The notes: generated from the sequence alone by a model not told the origin. 64,000 nucleotides of DNA from Cytobacillus firmus NBRC 15306 (GCF_001591465.1 NZ_BCUY01000003.1:48230-112229); one strand, 5' to 3'; shown: positions 11,001 to 21,110, numbered from the stretch's first letter. Translations and numbers: made by a program.

Positions 11001-12336
11001 TCTTAACTGCGGCAAGCTCAATAATCTTATCATATACAGCTGATAAGCCGGTTGTCTCAACATCAAAAACAACAAAGGTATCTTCACTAAGCTTGCGATG
11101 CGCATCATTATAAGCAATCGGCACACCATCATCCACAAGGTTTGCTTCAATTCCATACAGAATCTTAATATCATTCTTTTTCCCGGCACCATAGGCTTCA
11201 GGGAATGACTGAGCAACAGCATGGTCTGTAATGGCTACTGCTTTATGTCCCCATTTCTTCGCCTGGGAAACCAGTGCGCTGACAGATGAAACTGCATCCA
11301 TTTGGCTCATCGGTGTATGAAGATGAAGTTCAACCCTTTTTTCTTCAGCTGGCGATGTATCCTGCCTTTGGATAGGTTTGATTTCATTAATATCGTTCCC
11401 TATCATTACCAGGTCACGGACAAATGTATCGTTTTGAATGCTTCCGCGGACCTTTAGCCACATCCCTTTTTGAATATGCTGGTATAAAGCGGCATCCTCT
11501 TTATCCCGAGAAAACATTTTTACTAGAATGGAACTGGTATAATCGGTAATTTTAAAAGTTAAGAGTGTCCGGCCGCTGCGGAGCTCTCTTGTCTCAGCAG
11601 CAAACACGTAGCCTTCAATGGCTACTCGGCGTTCTTCATCTACTATATCAATCAATTTGCGATAATCTGCATCGTCTTTAATGGTAAGACCAATTGTAAG
11701 CGGCCCCTGAGGTGCTGTGTGATCTGCAGATTCAGCTTCCGCTTCTTTCTTCTGCATCTCGATTGCTGCCTGGAGACCACGCTCCTGGTCTTCTTTTCGT
11801 TTGGCCTCCACGAATTTTTCATATTCTTCATTGGAGCCATCTGAGGATACTTCCGTATCAATCGTTAATGCCGGAAAGCCAAAGACTTGAAAAACATGTG
11901 AAATAGTGCCGGCATACTTCTTTTTGATAGACAATCCTTCCAATTCATTACGGACTTTTATGATAAGTTTGTTGCCCTGTACAGAAGGAACCTGTTCATT
12001 CAGAAGCTTTAAAAGCGGCGGCGCCATGCCATCCATTTCTTTAATGCAGTTATGCCAGTATTCAAGTACAAGCTGTTCAGTAAAATCCTGATTTCTCACA
12101 GTGATGCTGTATGAAATTTCTGCGATATGGGAAAATGTTTTTTCCAGCTGATCTGTGAAACGGCTATATACACTGCAAGGCAAAATCTTTGGAAAGGCAA
12201 AATAAAAATGCCATTTCCGTGACTGTCTTTCGACTATGACCCTTTCGATTTGGGCATCATGAAAGTGCTGCACAAAGGCATCTTCAGTTAGCTGCATCTG
12301 CTGGAGCAAGAGCTGAAATCTAGAAGGTTCGCTCAT
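8026..12336 (-). CDS. polC: DNA polymerase III alpha subunit, Gram-positive PolC type
   Basis: PolC is the main replicative polymerase of low-GC Gram-positive bacteria, with built-in 3'-5' proofreading. The 1436-residue product has an N-terminal domain, an OB fold near 235-320, a PHP domain split by the exonuclease ([13 protein letters not shown] near 335), the DEDD exonuclease with [11 protein letters not shown] near 420, and a zinc site (CPECKTSEF and CPGCG). The catalytic palm has [11 protein letters not shown], and the C-terminus is QLSLF, a clamp-binding-type motif. The ATG at 12336 has a purine-rich ribosome site; the ATG at 12351 lacks one. proS, the usual upstream neighbour, is missing. 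Confidence 0.97.
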   Translation of the reverse strand: MSEPSRFQLLLQQMQLTEDAFVQHFHDAQIERVIVERQSRKWHFYFAFPKILPCSVYSRFTDQLEKTFSHIAEISYSITVRNQDFTEQLVLEYWHNCIKEMDGMAPPLLKLLNEQVPSVQGNKLIIKVRNELEGLSIKKKYAGTISHVFQVFGFPALTIDTEVSSDGSNEEYEKFVEAKRKEDQERGLQAAIEMQKKEAEAESADHTAPQGPLTIGLTIKDDADYRKLIDIVDEERRVAIEGYVFAAETRELRSGRTLLTFKITDYTSSILVKMFSRDKEDAALYQHIQKGMWLKVRGSIQNDTFVRDLVMIGNDINEIKPIQRQDTSPAEEKRVELHLHTPMSQMDAVSSVSALVSQAKKWGHKAVAITDHAVAQSFPEAYGAGKKNDIKILYGIEANLVDDGVPIAYNDAHRKLSEDTFVVFDVETTGLSAVYDKIIELAAVKIHDGEIIDRFESFANPHHPLSATTINLTGITDDLVENAPEVEDVLKKFHEWTGDAVLVAHNASFDMGFLNVGYKKIGIGKAPNPVIDTLELARFLYPDMKNHRLNTLAKKFDVELTQHHRAIYDAEATGYLLLKMLKGAEEKGIEFHDQFNDNMGQGNAYQRARPAHCTLLAQTETGLKNLFKLVSISHMEYFYRVPRIPRSVLQKHREGILVGSGCDKGEVFEGMMQKSPDEVEDTAQFYDYLEVHPKAVYAHLLELELVRDEKALEEIISNIVKLGDKLGLPVVATGNVHYLNPNDKIYRKILVNSQGGANPLNRHQLPDVHFRTTNEMLDAFSFLGKGKAKEIVVENTNKIADMIEEIKPIKDDLYTPKIEGADKEMRSMSYGMARSIYGDPLPEIVEARLEKELKSIIGHGFAVIYLISHKLVKKSLDDGYLVGSRGSVGSSFVATMTEITEVNPLPPHYVCPECKTSEFFNDGSVGSGFDLPDKDCPGCGAKYKKDGHDIPFETFLGFKGDKVPDIDLNFSGEYQPRAHNYTKVLFGEDYVYRAGTIGTVADKTAYGYVKAYQNDNNLQIRGAEIDRLASGCTGVKRTTGQHPGGIIVVPDYMDIYDFSPIQFPADDRTSEWKTTHFDFHSIHDNLLKLDILGHDDPTVIRMLQDLSGIDPKTIPTDDPEVMKIFSGPESLGVTEEQIMCKTGTLGIPEFGTRFVRQMLEDTKPTTFSELVQISGLSHGTDVWLGNAQELIHNNICNLSEVIGCRDDIMVYLIYQGLEPAFAFKIMESVRKGKGLSDEMEAEMRKNEVPEWYIDSCKKIKYMFPKAHAAAYVLMAVRIAYFKVHHPLLYYAAYFTVRAEDFDVDAMVKGSQAIRARIEEINAKGLDASTKEKNLLTVMELALEMNERGFNFQKVDLYRSSASEFIIDGDSLIPPFNSIPGLGTNAAFNIVKARGEGEFLSKEDLQQRGKVSKTIIEYLDNHGCLESLPEQNQLSLF

Positions 12337-12447
12337 CTTTCTCTCTCCCATCCAATAATCTTGGTTTCTATTTTTAGTTGAATTTTTTTGATGTATTTTA
12401 AAAAACAGACGGACTTAATTATAACATATCGTAGCAGATAGTGATTG

Positions 12448-12480
12448 AAAAAACGGATTCCATTTTGGAACCCGTTTTTT
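12448..12480 (-). terminator. terminator between rseP and polC
   Basis: A stem of AAAAAACGG with CCGTTTTTT, extended by TTCC/GGAA after one mismatch, lies 65 nt after the rseP stop codon. It carries a T-run on either strand. It should end the uppS-cdsA-dxr-rseP transcript. It sits where proS is found in B. subtilis. Confidence 0.75.
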
Positions 12481-12544
12481 GAGTCTAAATCAAAGGATTT
12501 TGCACATACTTTTTATGCAGGAATACTGCAGCTGCATTAACATT

Positions 12545-13807
12545 TTACAGGAAAAACCTCTGAATATCGTTCCAAGTGACAACTAGCATTAATAGCATTA
12601 AAAGGGCAAAGCCAATAAAATGGACCATTCCCTCTTTATGGCGGTCAATCGGCTTCCCTCTTACAGCCTCAACTGCAAAGAACATTAATCTTCCGCCATC
12701 AAGAGCCGGAATTGGAAGAAGGTTCATAATTCCCAGATTTATGCTTAGAATTCCTGCCCATTTCATCAGGTAGAAGATGCCGGATTTGGCTACAGTATCT
12801 GTTGAAACATAAATGCCTACCGGGCCAGATAATGCATCAATTGAAAACTGTCCAGTAACAAGCTTGCCAAGCATGACAAAAATTTCTTTCGTCCAGAAAT
12901 AGGTTTCCTTAGCTCCGTAGGTAATGGCCTTTAATGGAGATTTTTCCATCGGGCTATACACACCTATGATTCCTATTTTTTCACCTTCTACGTCCTGAAC
13001 CTTTGGTGTAACCGTTATTGTATGTTCCTGGCCGTTTCTTTCCACTAAAAATTCCAGTTCTTCACTTGGATTCTTTCTAATGATTTCCACTACATCTGAC
13101 CAGCTTGAAATTTCGGCTCCATCCACACTTTGAACCATATCGCCTTCCTTAAGTCCAGCTTCATATGCTGCACCATCTGGTGTCAGCTTGCCAAGTGCAG
13201 GTTCATTTGTCGGTATGCCCTGCAATAAGGCTATTAGAACAAAAACGATAAAAGCCAGAACAAAATTCATCATTGGGCCTGCGAAAATCGCCATTGTTCT
13301 CTGGCCCAAGGTTTTAGATGCAAATTGACGGTCATACGGAGCAATGAGCGTTTCGGTCCCATCCTCAACCAGTACCGCTGAACGGCTCACTTTGAAAATT
13401 TGGATTGACTCATCCTCTTCTCCCTCAACATATCCTTTTATTACAAGGGTATGCTCAATATCAGCATCTTCAACTTCAACGATTCTTGCATCCGGATACT
13501 TATCTTTGTTGTTTAATATTATTTTGCTTACTTCCTCGTTTTTATCAAGGATTAATCCAATGCGGTAGCCGGGTTTAATTTCCACCATTTCAGGATCTTC
13601 ACCGGCCATGCGGACAAATCCGCCAATGGGCAGAAGACGAATCGTGTATACTGTTTCATCTTTTTTAAAGGAAAACACCTTTGGCCCGAATCCAATTGCA
13701 AATTCCCGGCAGAGAATTCCTGCCCTTTTTGCAAATATTAAATGTCCGAGTTCATGAAAAAATACCAGTGCCCCGAAAATAACAATAAAGGCTATTACTG
13801 TACTCAA
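12545..13807 (-). CDS. rseP: site-2 intramembrane metalloprotease RseP/RasP
   Basis: This membrane zinc protease makes the second cut in regulated intramembrane proteolysis, for example of anti-sigma RsiW and FtsL in B. subtilis (RasP). The 420-residue protein has the zinc motif HELGH at residues 18-22 in the first membrane segment, a central PDZ domain (about 195-275), and NLLPIPALDGGRL with the third metal ligand near the C-terminus. The start is TTG, with AAAGGTGG 8 nt upstream; no better ATG is present. It follows dxr and ends at a terminator. Confidence 0.95.
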   Translation of the reverse strand: MSTVIAFIVIFGALVFFHELGHLIFAKRAGILCREFAIGFGPKVFSFKKDETVYTIRLLPIGGFVRMAGEDPEMVEIKPGYRIGLILDKNEEVSKIILNNKDKYPDARIVEVEDADIEHTLVIKGYVEGEEDESIQIFKVSRSAVLVEDGTETLIAPYDRQFASKTLGQRTMAIFAGPMMNFVLAFIVFVLIALLQGIPTNEPALGKLTPDGAAYEAGLKEGDMVQSVDGAEISSWSDVVEIIRKNPSEELEFLVERNGQEHTITVTPKVQDVEGEKIGIIGVYSPMEKSPLKAITYGAKETYFWTKEIFVMLGKLVTGQFSIDALSGPVGIYVSTDTVAKSGIFYLMKWAGILSINLGIMNLLPIPALDGGRLMFFAVEAVRGKPIDRHKEGMVHFIGFALLMLLMLVVTWNDIQRFFL

Positions 13808-13907
13808 GTTTTAACCACCTTTTTTTAGAGGTTGTTCAAATGCCGCTGGCAAGTGCATTACATTAAGAAATCATCTGTTACGCACTCTTCAGCACTTGAA
13901 CACAAGC

Positions 13908-15050
13908 TTATAGAAGCGAATTTACATATTTTCTCGTTTCCAAATCTGTCTCCTGAATTTCAATCAGGCTTGGATTTGAGATAATGTCATGGCTGCCCAG
14001 TGCTCTTTCGATGAAATCTTCTATTTGCAGAAAGGTAATCTTTCCATCCAGGAATGCAGCAACAGCAGCTTCATTCGCTGCATTTAATACGGCTGGCATT
14101 GATCCGCCGGCTTTTCCGGCTTCATAGGCAAATTTCAGACAGCGAAAACGATTATAGTCCATTTCTGCAAAATGAAGCTTGCCGATTTCAGCAAGATTCA
14201 GCCGTTTTGCTGTTCGCAGCGGAAGTCTGTCAGGATAAGTTAAAGCATACTGTATAGGTACTCTCATATCCGGGGTGCCAAGCTGTGCGATTACACTGCT
14301 GTCTTGATATTCCACCATGGAATGGATAATGCTTTCTTTATGAAGAAGAACATCTATTTTACTGTAATCCATGGAGAAAAGCCAATGCGCTTCAATAACT
14401 TCAAGTCCCTTATTCATCATAGTGGCAGAATCGATGGTTATTTTTGCACCCATTGACCAATTCGGATGATTAAGCGCCTCTTCAACAGTCACATTTTCCA
14501 GTTCCTTGCGGGAGCGGTCTCTGAAGCTGCCTCCCGAAGCTGTTAAAATGAGTCTTTCAATATTTTTTTCTCTTTCCCCCTGCAGGGATTGAAAAATAGC
14601 AGAGTGTTCACTGTCTACAGGAAGGAGCGTTACACCATTTCGCTTTGCTGCTTCCATGACCAGATGGCCGGCTGTCACAAGGGTTTCCTTATTCGCGATG
14701 GCGATTGTCTTCTTTTCCTCAATCGCCTGCAGGGTGGGGTTAAGGCCTACACTGCCTAATACAGCATTAACCAGTATTTCTGATTGATCGTAAACGGCAA
14801 CTTCTATCAAACCTTCATGTCCATATGTAAATGTTATGCCGGGAAACTCCGCTTTAAGAATATCTGCGGAACTTTTTTCTGATAGTGAGACAAGTTCCGG
14901 CTGAAAGTCAGAGATAATCTTCCTGGCAAGGTCTATATTCCTGCCTGCAGACAATGCGGCAAGCTTAAATTCCTCGGGGTGCTCCTTAATAATATCGAGG
15001 GTCTGTGTGCCAATAGACCCTGTAGCCCCCATCAAACTGATATGTTTCAT
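13908..15050 (-). CDS. dxr: 1-deoxy-D-xylulose 5-phosphate reductoisomerase
   Basis: Dxr converts 1-deoxyxylulose 5-phosphate to 2-C-methylerythritol 4-phosphate with NADPH, the committed step of the MEP isoprenoid pathway. The 380-residue enzyme begins with the nucleotide-binding motif [13 protein letters not shown], followed by NKETLV and the metal and substrate loop [13 protein letters not shown], then TASGGSFRD. It lies between cdsA and rseP and shares a likely transcript with uppS, whose product uses the isoprenoid precursors. A GGAGGAG ribosome site precedes the ATG. Confidence 0.97.
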   Translation of the reverse strand: MKHISLMGATGSIGTQTLDIIKEHPEEFKLAALSAGRNIDLARKIISDFQPELVSLSEKSSADILKAEFPGITFTYGHEGLIEVAVYDQSEILVNAVLGSVGLNPTLQAIEEKKTIAIANKETLVTAGHLVMEAAKRNGVTLLPVDSEHSAIFQSLQGEREKNIERLILTASGGSFRDRSRKELENVTVEEALNHPNWSMGAKITIDSATMMNKGLEVIEAHWLFSMDYSKIDVLLHKESIIHSMVEYQDSSVIAQLGTPDMRVPIQYALTYPDRLPLRTAKRLNLAEIGKLHFAEMDYNRFRCLKFAYEAGKAGGSMPAVLNAANEAAVAAFLDGKITFLQIEDFIERALGSHDIISNPSLIEIQETDLETRKYVNSLL

Positions 15051-15065
15051 AGTCTCCTCCTAATA

Positions 15066-15186
15066 AGAAAAGCGGAAGCGCCTTGCCCACCCCCGACAAG
15101 CATAAGACGAGCCTTCCTGAAAGGCGTTCTCTTCATTTCTGGAGGACCGTCTTATGATCTTGAGGTGGCAGGCGCTGGAGCTGGAC
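15066..15186. repeat. full-length structured intergenic repeat
   Basis: A roughly 120-bp GC-rich element in the dxr-cdsA gap. Its ends, AAAAGCGGAAGCGCC and GGCGCTGGAGCTGG, and inner arms pair into a long stem: GCGCCTTGCCCACC opposes GGTGGCAGGCGC, and CATAAGACG opposes CGTCTTATG. Partial or internally deleted relatives occur at 7241, 19621 and 31401. It has no coding capacity. It looks like a REP- or MITE-type element known to be scattered in Bacillus-group genomes. Confidence 0.7.
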
Positions 15187-15216
15187 AATTGTATATTGCT
15201 CTTTTAACCAACAGGT

Positions 15217-16011
15217 TTAAAGCAGGTGGAAAAAGTGGAGCAATGGCAGGACGAATAACAAGCTGTCAAAACGGTCCAGAATTCCGCCATGGCCAGGCAA
15301 AATATTTCCTGAGTCTTTTACATTATAATGACGCTTTAATGCTGATTCCACTAAATCCCCTATTTGTCCAAACACGGACAGGATGGCTGTAATTATTAAT
15401 AGCCCCAGCAGGGACTCATCAATATCTGTAAAGATAATAAATAATACCGCAACTGCAAGCGCACAGGCTACACCGCCAAGCGAACCTTCAACAGTCTTAT
15501 TCGGGCTGATTTCAGGCCAAAGCTTCTTCTTTCCCAGCGATTTTCCTATAAAGTAGGCACCTGAATCTGTTGCCCAAATAAGGAATAATGCAAAAAAGAG
15601 ATATGTCAGGCCTTGATCGGCGAAGCGGGTCTCCATAAAATAGTAAAATCCTATGCCAACATAAAAAGTAGACATAATCGAAAAAGCCACATCGTCAAAA
15701 GTAAATTTATTTTTTGTTGCGACAGTATACGTTAAGAAAAGAAGCACTCCAAAAAGAGCTACCTCAATTTTTGTATAATTCAAATCATCCAGGATTGATT
15801 GAAATTCTTTAGGCAAAAGGAAAATCCACAGTAATAGTAAAGAGATAATGCCTGGAATCGAAAATAAACTTAAATTCCTCATTTTCAATAGTTCATACAG
15901 TGCAATGGATGCCAGCAAATATGCCAGGATGATGATTGGCATGCCTCCATAAATAATGATCGGCAGGAGGATTGCTCCAAATATAATGGCTGTGATAATA
16001 CGCTGTTTCAT
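15217..16011 (-). CDS. cdsA: phosphatidate cytidylyltransferase
   Basis: CdsA makes CDP-diacylglycerol from phosphatidic acid and CTP, the branch point of membrane phospholipid synthesis. The 264-residue protein is strongly hydrophobic with about seven or eight membrane segments. It carries the C-terminal family signature SALKRHYNVKDSGNILPGHGG followed by DRFDS. The length matches the family. It is 17 nt after uppS and precedes dxr, the usual order; the repeat element lies just downstream. Confidence 0.95.
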   Translation of the reverse strand: MKQRIITAIIFGAILLPIIIYGGMPIIILAYLLASIALYELLKMRNLSLFSIPGIISLLLLWIFLLPKEFQSILDDLNYTKIEVALFGVLLFLTYTVATKNKFTFDDVAFSIMSTFYVGIGFYYFMETRFADQGLTYLFFALFLIWATDSGAYFIGKSLGKKKLWPEISPNKTVEGSLGGVACALAVAVLFIIFTDIDESLLGLLIITAILSVFGQIGDLVESALKRHYNVKDSGNILPGHGGILDRFDSLLFVLPLLHFFHLL

Positions 16012-16027
16012 TCAATTTTCAACACCT

Positions 16028-16807
16028 TTATTGTACTCCACCAAAACGCCTTTGGCGGCTTTGGAATACTTCGATCGCTTCAAGCATTTGCTCTTCATTG
16101 AAATCCGGCCATAAAACATCAGTAAACCAGAATTCTGTGTATGCAAGCTGCCAGAGCATAAAATTGCTTAATCTGATTTCACCGCTTGTGCGTATCAGCA
16201 GATCAGGATCCTTCATCCCGCCTGTCATAAGGTAGGATGAGAATTTTTCTTCATTCAATTCATTTTCATCCAGTATACCACTTTTGCAATCATTTAAGAC
16301 ATGCCTGACGGCTTCGAGTATTTCGGCTCTGCTCCCATAATTCAGTGCAAAGTTCAGCACCAGTCCCGTGTTATTTTTTGTCTCTTCCATTGCTTTGGAA
16401 ACTGCTTTGCGGGTATGGGCAGGCAGATGGTCAAAATAACCTATCATTCTTACTTGTACATTTTCTTCTACCAGCTCAGGCAGAAAAGTGCCCAGAAATT
16501 CCTCAGGCAGTTTCATCAGAAAGTCCACTTCCATTTTTGGCCGTTTCCAATTCTCAGTTGAGAATGCATATAAAGTTAGAGTCTTCACTCCAATATCGCT
16601 TGCAAACCTGGTGATTTTTCGGACAACCTTCATTCCCTCATGGTGGCCGGCAACTCTTGGAAGCGCTCGTTTTTTAGCCCATCTGCCATTCCCATCCATA
16701 ATGATGGCAACATGCTCAGGAATATGCAATTCTTTTATTTTTTCAACTCTCTCTCGGAGATCGGAAGAACTGTTTTGGGACTTCCATAACTTCATTTTAT
16801 CAAACAT
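16028..16807 (-). CDS. uppS: undecaprenyl diphosphate synthase
   Basis: UppS adds eight cis-isoprene units to farnesyl diphosphate to give the C55 carrier lipid for peptidoglycan and teichoic acids. The 259-residue protein has the catalytic-aspartate motif IIMDGNGRWAKKR near residue 36, the substrate motif TLYAFSTENWKRP, and the C-terminal LLIRTSGEIRLSNF and FWFTDVLWPDF signatures. The ATG at 16807 has AGGAG 7 nt upstream. It is the first gene of uppS-cdsA-dxr-rseP; a 354-nt gap separates it from frr. Confidence 0.97.
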   Translation of the reverse strand: MFDKMKLWKSQNSSSDLRERVEKIKELHIPEHVAIIMDGNGRWAKKRALPRVAGHHEGMKVVRKITRFASDIGVKTLTLYAFSTENWKRPKMEVDFLMKLPEEFLGTFLPELVEENVQVRMIGYFDHLPAHTRKAVSKAMEETKNNTGLVLNFALNYGSRAEILEAVRHVLNDCKSGILDENELNEEKFSSYLMTGGMKDPDLLIRTSGEIRLSNFMLWQLAYTEFWFTDVLWPDFNEEQMLEAIEVFQSRQRRFGGVQ

Positions 16808-16946
16808 AAGTCTGCTCCTTTAAAATAGGTTAATCCTCCGATAAAAGACAAAGTGTGAAACTTCAATCAGCCGGGGCTTTTTCACCGCAAATTGATAGTT
16901 GATATTCAGTCATAGTATCTTTTAGAGATTATTCTAATGGTAAAAT

Positions 16947-16981
16947 TATGATATTGCCTCTTTCCGCATGATAATATCATA
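16947..16981. repeat. 9-bp inverted repeat upstream of uppS
   Basis: TATGATATT (16947-16955) and AATATCATA (16973-16981) are perfect inverse complements separated by 17 nt. The element sits in the promoter-containing gap ahead of uppS and could be a regulator site or a leader hairpin. There is no U-tract, so it is not a terminator. Confidence 0.5.
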
Positions 16982-17118
16982 CCAAAAATAATTAAATATA
17001 TCTCTATAAAAGAGTATGTTACCAGAAAGTTAATTCAGATAGGAAACTGCCTTCTTCGCATATTTCAGCTGAGTCGGCGCCTTAACGCCTGAGCAGATTA
17101 TGTAAGCTCCCAAAGAGT

Positions 17119-17146
17119 AAAAGAACCCCCTATTGATAGAGGGTTC
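17119..17146 (-). terminator. frr intrinsic terminator
   Basis: GAACCC and GGGTTC form the core of a stem 16 nt after the frr stop codon. On the minus strand it is followed by CTTTTACTC, a short U-rich run. It should end the pyrH-frr transcript. Confidence 0.7.
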
Positions 17147-17161
17147 TAACTATAGAATAAA

Positions 17162-17719
17162 TTAGACTGCAAGGATTTCTTTTTCTTTTTCTTTTGTTAA
17201 TTCGTCAATCTTGCTGATGTGGTCATCAGTAAGTTTTTGAATATCATCAGAAAAACCGCGGAGATCATCTTCAGTGATCTCTCCATTTTTCTCAAGCTTT
17301 TTCAGGTCATCATTGGCATCGCGGCGAACATTTCGGATGGCAACTTTTGCTTCTTCTGATTCTTTTTTAACAACCTTAACAAGCTCTTTACGGCGTTCTT
17401 CTGTAAGCTGTGGAATAGCCAGTCTGATTACACTGCCGTCATTTGAGGGATTTAAGCCGATATCAGATTTAAGGATGGCCTTTTCAATTTCTCCAAGAAT
17501 TGATTTGTCATAAGGAGTTATGACTAAAAGGCGCGCTTCAGGAGCAGACACCCCGGCAAGCTGGTTAACAGGAGTAGGCGCACCGTAGTAATCAACAGTG
17601 ATGCGATCAAGCAAAGAAGCGTTGGCTTTACCTGCACGGATGCTCGCAAGCTCCCTTGTATAAGCTGAAATCGCTTTAGTCATTCTTTCTTTTGCATCTG
17701 CAATAACTTGTTTTGGCAT
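17162..17719 (-). CDS. frr: ribosome recycling factor
   Basis: RRF works with EF-G to split the post-termination ribosome. The 185-residue length is exact for the family. Landmarks are [24 protein letters not shown] and the C-terminal helix of the three-helix bundle. Its ATG overlaps the pyrH stop by one base (TAATG), which implies translational coupling. The gene is followed by a terminator. Confidence 0.97.
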   Translation of the reverse strand: MPKQVIADAKERMTKAISAYTRELASIRAGKANASLLDRITVDYYGAPTPVNQLAGVSAPEARLLVITPYDKSILGEIEKAILKSDIGLNPSNDGSVIRLAIPQLTEERRKELVKVVKKESEEAKVAIRNVRRDANDDLKKLEKNGEITEDDLRGFSDDIQKLTDDHISKIDELTKEKEKEILAV

Positions 17720-18444
17720 TATTTTTTCCCCCTAACGATTGTTCCAATTGTTTCACCCATTACGGCGCGGTTAATATTTCCTTTTTCCATGATTGAAAAT
17801 ACAATTAACGGAATGTTGTTATCCATGCATAAAGATGATGCTGTAGAATCCATTACAGCCAATCCTTCTTTCAATACATCAAGATAGGAAAGTTCATCGT
17901 ATTTTTTTGCGTTTTTATCAATGCGGGGATCAGCTGAATAGACCCCATCCACATTGTTTTTCGCCATAAGAATTACTTCTGCTTCAATTTCCGCAGCTCG
18001 CAATGCTGCTGTAGTATCAGTGGAGAAGTACGGATTTCCGGTTCCTGCAGCAAAGATCACAACCCGCTTTTTCTCAAGATGGCGGATAGCTCTTCTGCGG
18101 ATGTACGGTTCAGCAACCTGTCTCATCTCGATTGAGGTTTGAACTCTCGTCTCCACTCCTAGATTCTCGAGGCTATCCTGCAATGCCAATGAGTTCATAA
18201 CAGTTGCAAGCATACCCATATAGTCGGCATTTGCTCTGTCCATACCCATTTCTTCTCCGATCTTTCCTCGCCAGATGTTTCCGCCGCCGACAACAACAGC
18301 AACCTCAACACCTAGTTCAGCCAGATCCTTAACCTGTGCAGCAATTGATTTAATCACTGAAGGATTAATTCCGAAACCTTGCTCTCCTGCTAAAGCTTCT
18401 CCACTTAATTTCAAGACCACGCGTTTGAATTTTGGGCTGCTCAT
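17719..18444 (-). CDS. pyrH: UMP kinase
   Basis: PyrH phosphorylates UMP to UDP and belongs to the amino-acid kinase fold. The 241-residue protein shows [18 protein letters not shown] at the N-terminus, [11 protein letters not shown], and [17 protein letters not shown]. The ATG at 18444 has GGAGG 5 nt upstream; the ATG at 18456 begins inside that ribosome site, so the shorter form is preferred and fits the B. subtilis length. It is separated from tsf by a strong terminator and coupled to frr downstream. Confidence 0.96.
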   Translation of the reverse strand: MSSPKFKRVVLKLSGEALAGEQGFGINPSVIKSIAAQVKDLAELGVEVAVVVGGGNIWRGKIGEEMGMDRANADYMGMLATVMNSLALQDSLENLGVETRVQTSIEMRQVAEPYIRRRAIRHLEKKRVVIFAAGTGNPYFSTDTTAALRAAEIEAEVILMAKNNVDGVYSADPRIDKNAKKYDELSYLDVLKEGLAVMDSTASSLCMDNNIPLIVFSIMEKGNINRAVMGETIGTIVRGKK

Positions 18445-18521
18445 AAGAACCTCCATATGTAGTATAAAAAGCTCAAGCGCTTAAATGCGCTATTGCTGCA
18501 TTTACAATTTTATCTCATTCT

Positions 18522-18551
18522 TGAAAAACAGGGAACACAAAGTGTTCCCTG
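18522..18551 (-). terminator. tsf intrinsic terminator
   Basis: A perfect 10-bp stem (CAGGGAACAC with GTGTTCCCTG) with a 3-nt loop is followed on the minus strand by five T. It lies 31 nt after the tsf stop codon and ends the rpsB-tsf transcript before pyrH. Confidence 0.9.
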
Positions 18552-18581
18552 AGTCATAGCTTGCTTAATTTCTATTCAAAA

Positions 18582-19463
18582 TTATTTCTTAACTTGGTTC
18601 ATTACTTCTTCAGCGAAGTTGTCTTCACGCTTTTCGATGCCTTCTCCAACTTCGTAGCGAACGAACTCAAGGATTTTTCCGCCTTTAGATTCAACGAATT
18701 TGCCTACTTTTTGATCAGGGTTTTTAACAAAAGCCTGGTCGTTTACGCAAACATCTTCGAAATATTTGCCAAGGCGTCCTTCAACCATCTTAGCAACGAT
18801 GTTTTCAGGCTTGCCTTCGTTAAGAGCTTGCTGAGTCAATACTTGACGCTCGCGCTCTACTTCGTCCTGTGATACTTCATCACGAGAAACATATTTAGGG
18901 TTTAGGGCAGCAATATGCATTGCAACATCTTTCGCTGCATCTTCGTCAGTTGTTCCCTCAAGAACTGTTAACACACCAATGCGTCCGCCCATGTGAAGGT
19001 AAGCACCGAAAGCATCGCTGTCAGTTTTTGTTTTGATTTCGAAGCGGCGAAGAGAAAGCTTTTCTCCGATTTTAGCAATCGCACTGTTGATGTGAGATTC
19101 TAAAGTTGCACCGTTAGCCATTGTCTGGCCAGCTGCTTCTTCTACAGAAGCCGGCTTGTTAGCAAGCAAATGCTCAGCGATTTCTTTTACAAGAGTTTGG
19201 AATCCTTCGTTCTTGGCCACGAAATCTGTTTCAGAGTTTACTTCAAGGATAACAGCTTCGTTTCCGTCAACTTTAACAGAAGTAAGACCTTCCGCAGCAA
19301 TACGGTCACCTTTCTTAGCAGCTTTAGCGATTCCTTTTTCACGAAGGAAGTCGATTGCTTTTTCCATATCACCATCAGTTTCCTGAAGTGCTTTTTTGCA
19401 GTCCATCATGCCTGCGCCTGTTTTTTCACGAAGTTCTTTAACCATTTGAGCAGTAATTGCCAT
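18582..19463 (-). CDS. tsf: elongation factor Ts
   Basis: EF-Ts exchanges GDP for GTP on EF-Tu. The 293-residue protein begins [26 protein letters not shown], the UBA-like N-terminal domain, and includes [16 protein letters not shown], which contacts EF-Tu. It is paired with rpsB in the universal order. A hairpin in the 189-nt gap between them could lower tsf expression relative to rpsB. Confidence 0.97.
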   Translation of the reverse strand: MAITAQMVKELREKTGAGMMDCKKALQETDGDMEKAIDFLREKGIAKAAKKGDRIAAEGLTSVKVDGNEAVILEVNSETDFVAKNEGFQTLVKEIAEHLLANKPASVEEAAGQTMANGATLESHINSAIAKIGEKLSLRRFEIKTKTDSDAFGAYLHMGGRIGVLTVLEGTTDEDAAKDVAMHIAALNPKYVSRDEVSQDEVERERQVLTQQALNEGKPENIVAKMVEGRLGKYFEDVCVNDQAFVKNPDQKVGKFVESKGGKILEFVRYEVGEGIEKREDNFAEEVMNQVKK

Positions 19464-19544
19464 TATGAGATCCTCCTTAATGAGTTATGTAATAATATCT
19501 TTACCATTTATAGCTGTATGGAAAACTAAACTTTGCCTTTTCTT

Positions 19545-19581
19545 TAAAAAAAGGTGATAAAGGGTGCTCCCTCTTATCACC
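19545..19581 (-). terminator. attenuator-like terminator between rpsB and tsf
   Basis: GGTGATAA and TTATCACC, extended by AGGG/CCCT, form a 12-bp stem with one bulge. On the minus strand it is followed by seven T residues. It lies between rpsB and tsf, so it probably terminates part of the transcripts, as an intergenic attenuator is known to do in other bacteria's rpsB-tsf operons. Confidence 0.75.
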
Positions 19582-19620
19582 TTCTTTAAATCAAGAAAAA
19601 AGGACCTTAGAGCAATACAG

Positions 19621-19650
19621 CTCCCGCGCTCCAAGGCGCCTCCGCTTTTC
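19621..19650 (-). repeat. internally deleted copy of GC-rich repeat
   Basis: On the minus strand GAAAAGCGGAGGCGCC is followed directly by TTGGAGCGCGGGAGCTG. This resembles the left and right ends of the full element at 15066-15186 joined without the central hairpin. It lies just after the rpsB stop codon. Confidence 0.55.
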
Positions 19651-19652
19651 TA

Positions 19653-20366
<714 letters not shown>

Positions 20367-20402
20367 CTAATGGTTTTTATTTCCTCCGCCTATATCATTT
20401 TC

Positions 20403-20437
20403 AGCCGGCAACTGCATGTGAACAGCACCATCCGGCT
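20403..20437 (-). promoter_or_regulatory. stem-loop in the rpsB leader
   Basis: AGCCGG and CCGGCT pair around a 23-nt loop in the 5' leader of rpsB, about 50 nt before the start codon. There is no U-tract, so it is not a terminator. It may be a control element for S2 synthesis; no known family was recognised. Confidence 0.4.
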
Positions 20438-20471
20438 AAATCCATAAGCGTGTGTATTAACACCATTTGTT

Positions 20472-20500
20472 AATATAGCATAAGTGTTTTTCACAATCAA
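20472..20500 (-). promoter_or_regulatory. sigma-A promoter for rpsB-tsf
   Basis: TTGATT (20495-20500) and TATATT (20472-20477) are spaced by 17 nt on the minus strand. A TG one base upstream of the -10 gives an extended -10. The -35 ends one nt before the swrB stop codon, so the promoter begins immediately after the fla/che operon. Confidence 0.75.
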
Positions 20501-20501
20501 G

Positions 20502-21101
20502 CTATTCTTGCTGATTTTGACGAAATTTAAGCATTAACTCGACTTCTGTCTTCCCTTTACCTAATTTTTTGGCAATATCGCCCGCACTCATTCCCTGTTT
20601 TTTCAGAATAAATACTTTATCATTTATTGATGAAGGATTCTCTTCCTTAATGGACTGACTGCTATCTGACTGTATGATAGATTCAGTTTCCTTTAAGGAT
20701 GATAAGCTTTCTTTTTCACTCAATTTATCCTGAGCTTCCCTCAAATTCTGTTTGTAGGCTTTAGATGCCTGGTAGATGGACGCTCTGGCTAATCGCATTG
20801 ATTTCTCATCTGCTTTAGCTATATCTTGATCATTTTTTCTATTCATATTTACTGGGATACTTTTCTCTTTTATGGCAGGATCGTTTTTCGCATTGATCTG
20901 TGAAAATTTGCTTATAAAATCGTCGTTTTCTTCTTTCATTTGAATAAGGTACGACGATATAACCTCTTCCATTTCAACAAGCACTTTTTCCTGTCTTTTC
21001 TCTGTATGCATTAGTTTATTCTGACGCAAATAAAGCAGAATAATGGCTAATAAGGCTATAATATTTAATAGCAGGCTTATAGCTAATAGAAAAGCTGTCA
21101 T
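20502..21101 (-). CDS. swrB: swarming motility protein SwrB
   Basis: SwrB promotes assembly of the flagellar basal body and export gate, and high sigma-D activity, in B. subtilis. The 199-residue protein has an N-terminal membrane anchor (residues 3-25, leucine- and isoleucine-rich). A long charged and probably coiled middle follows, then a conserved C-terminal helix-turn-helix-like stretch (ILKKQGMSAGDIAKKLGKGKTEVELMLKFR). The last segment and the position after sigD identify it. It is the final gene of the fla/che operon and no clear terminator follows. Confidence 0.85.
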   Translation of the reverse strand: MTAFLLAISLLLNIIALLAIILLYLRQNKLMHTEKRQEKVLVEMEEVISSYLIQMKEENDDFISKFSQINAKNDPAIKEKSIPVNMNRKNDQDIAKADEKSMRLARASIYQASKAYKQNLREAQDKLSEKESLSSLKETESIIQSDSSQSIKEENPSSINDKVFILKKQGMSAGDIAKKLGKGKTEVELMLKFRQNQQE

Positions 21102-21110
21102 GATATCCCT

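Larger units (their letters stand above)
16808..17161. other. frr-uppS intergenic region
   Basis: This 354-nt region holds the frr terminator at 17119-17146 and, nearer uppS, a long inverted repeat at 16947-16981. The promoter for uppS-cdsA-dxr-rseP is expected here. On the minus strand TATGAT (16976-16981) could serve as a -10, but no good -35 sits 17 nt upstream. No open reading frame was recognised. Confidence 0.5.
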
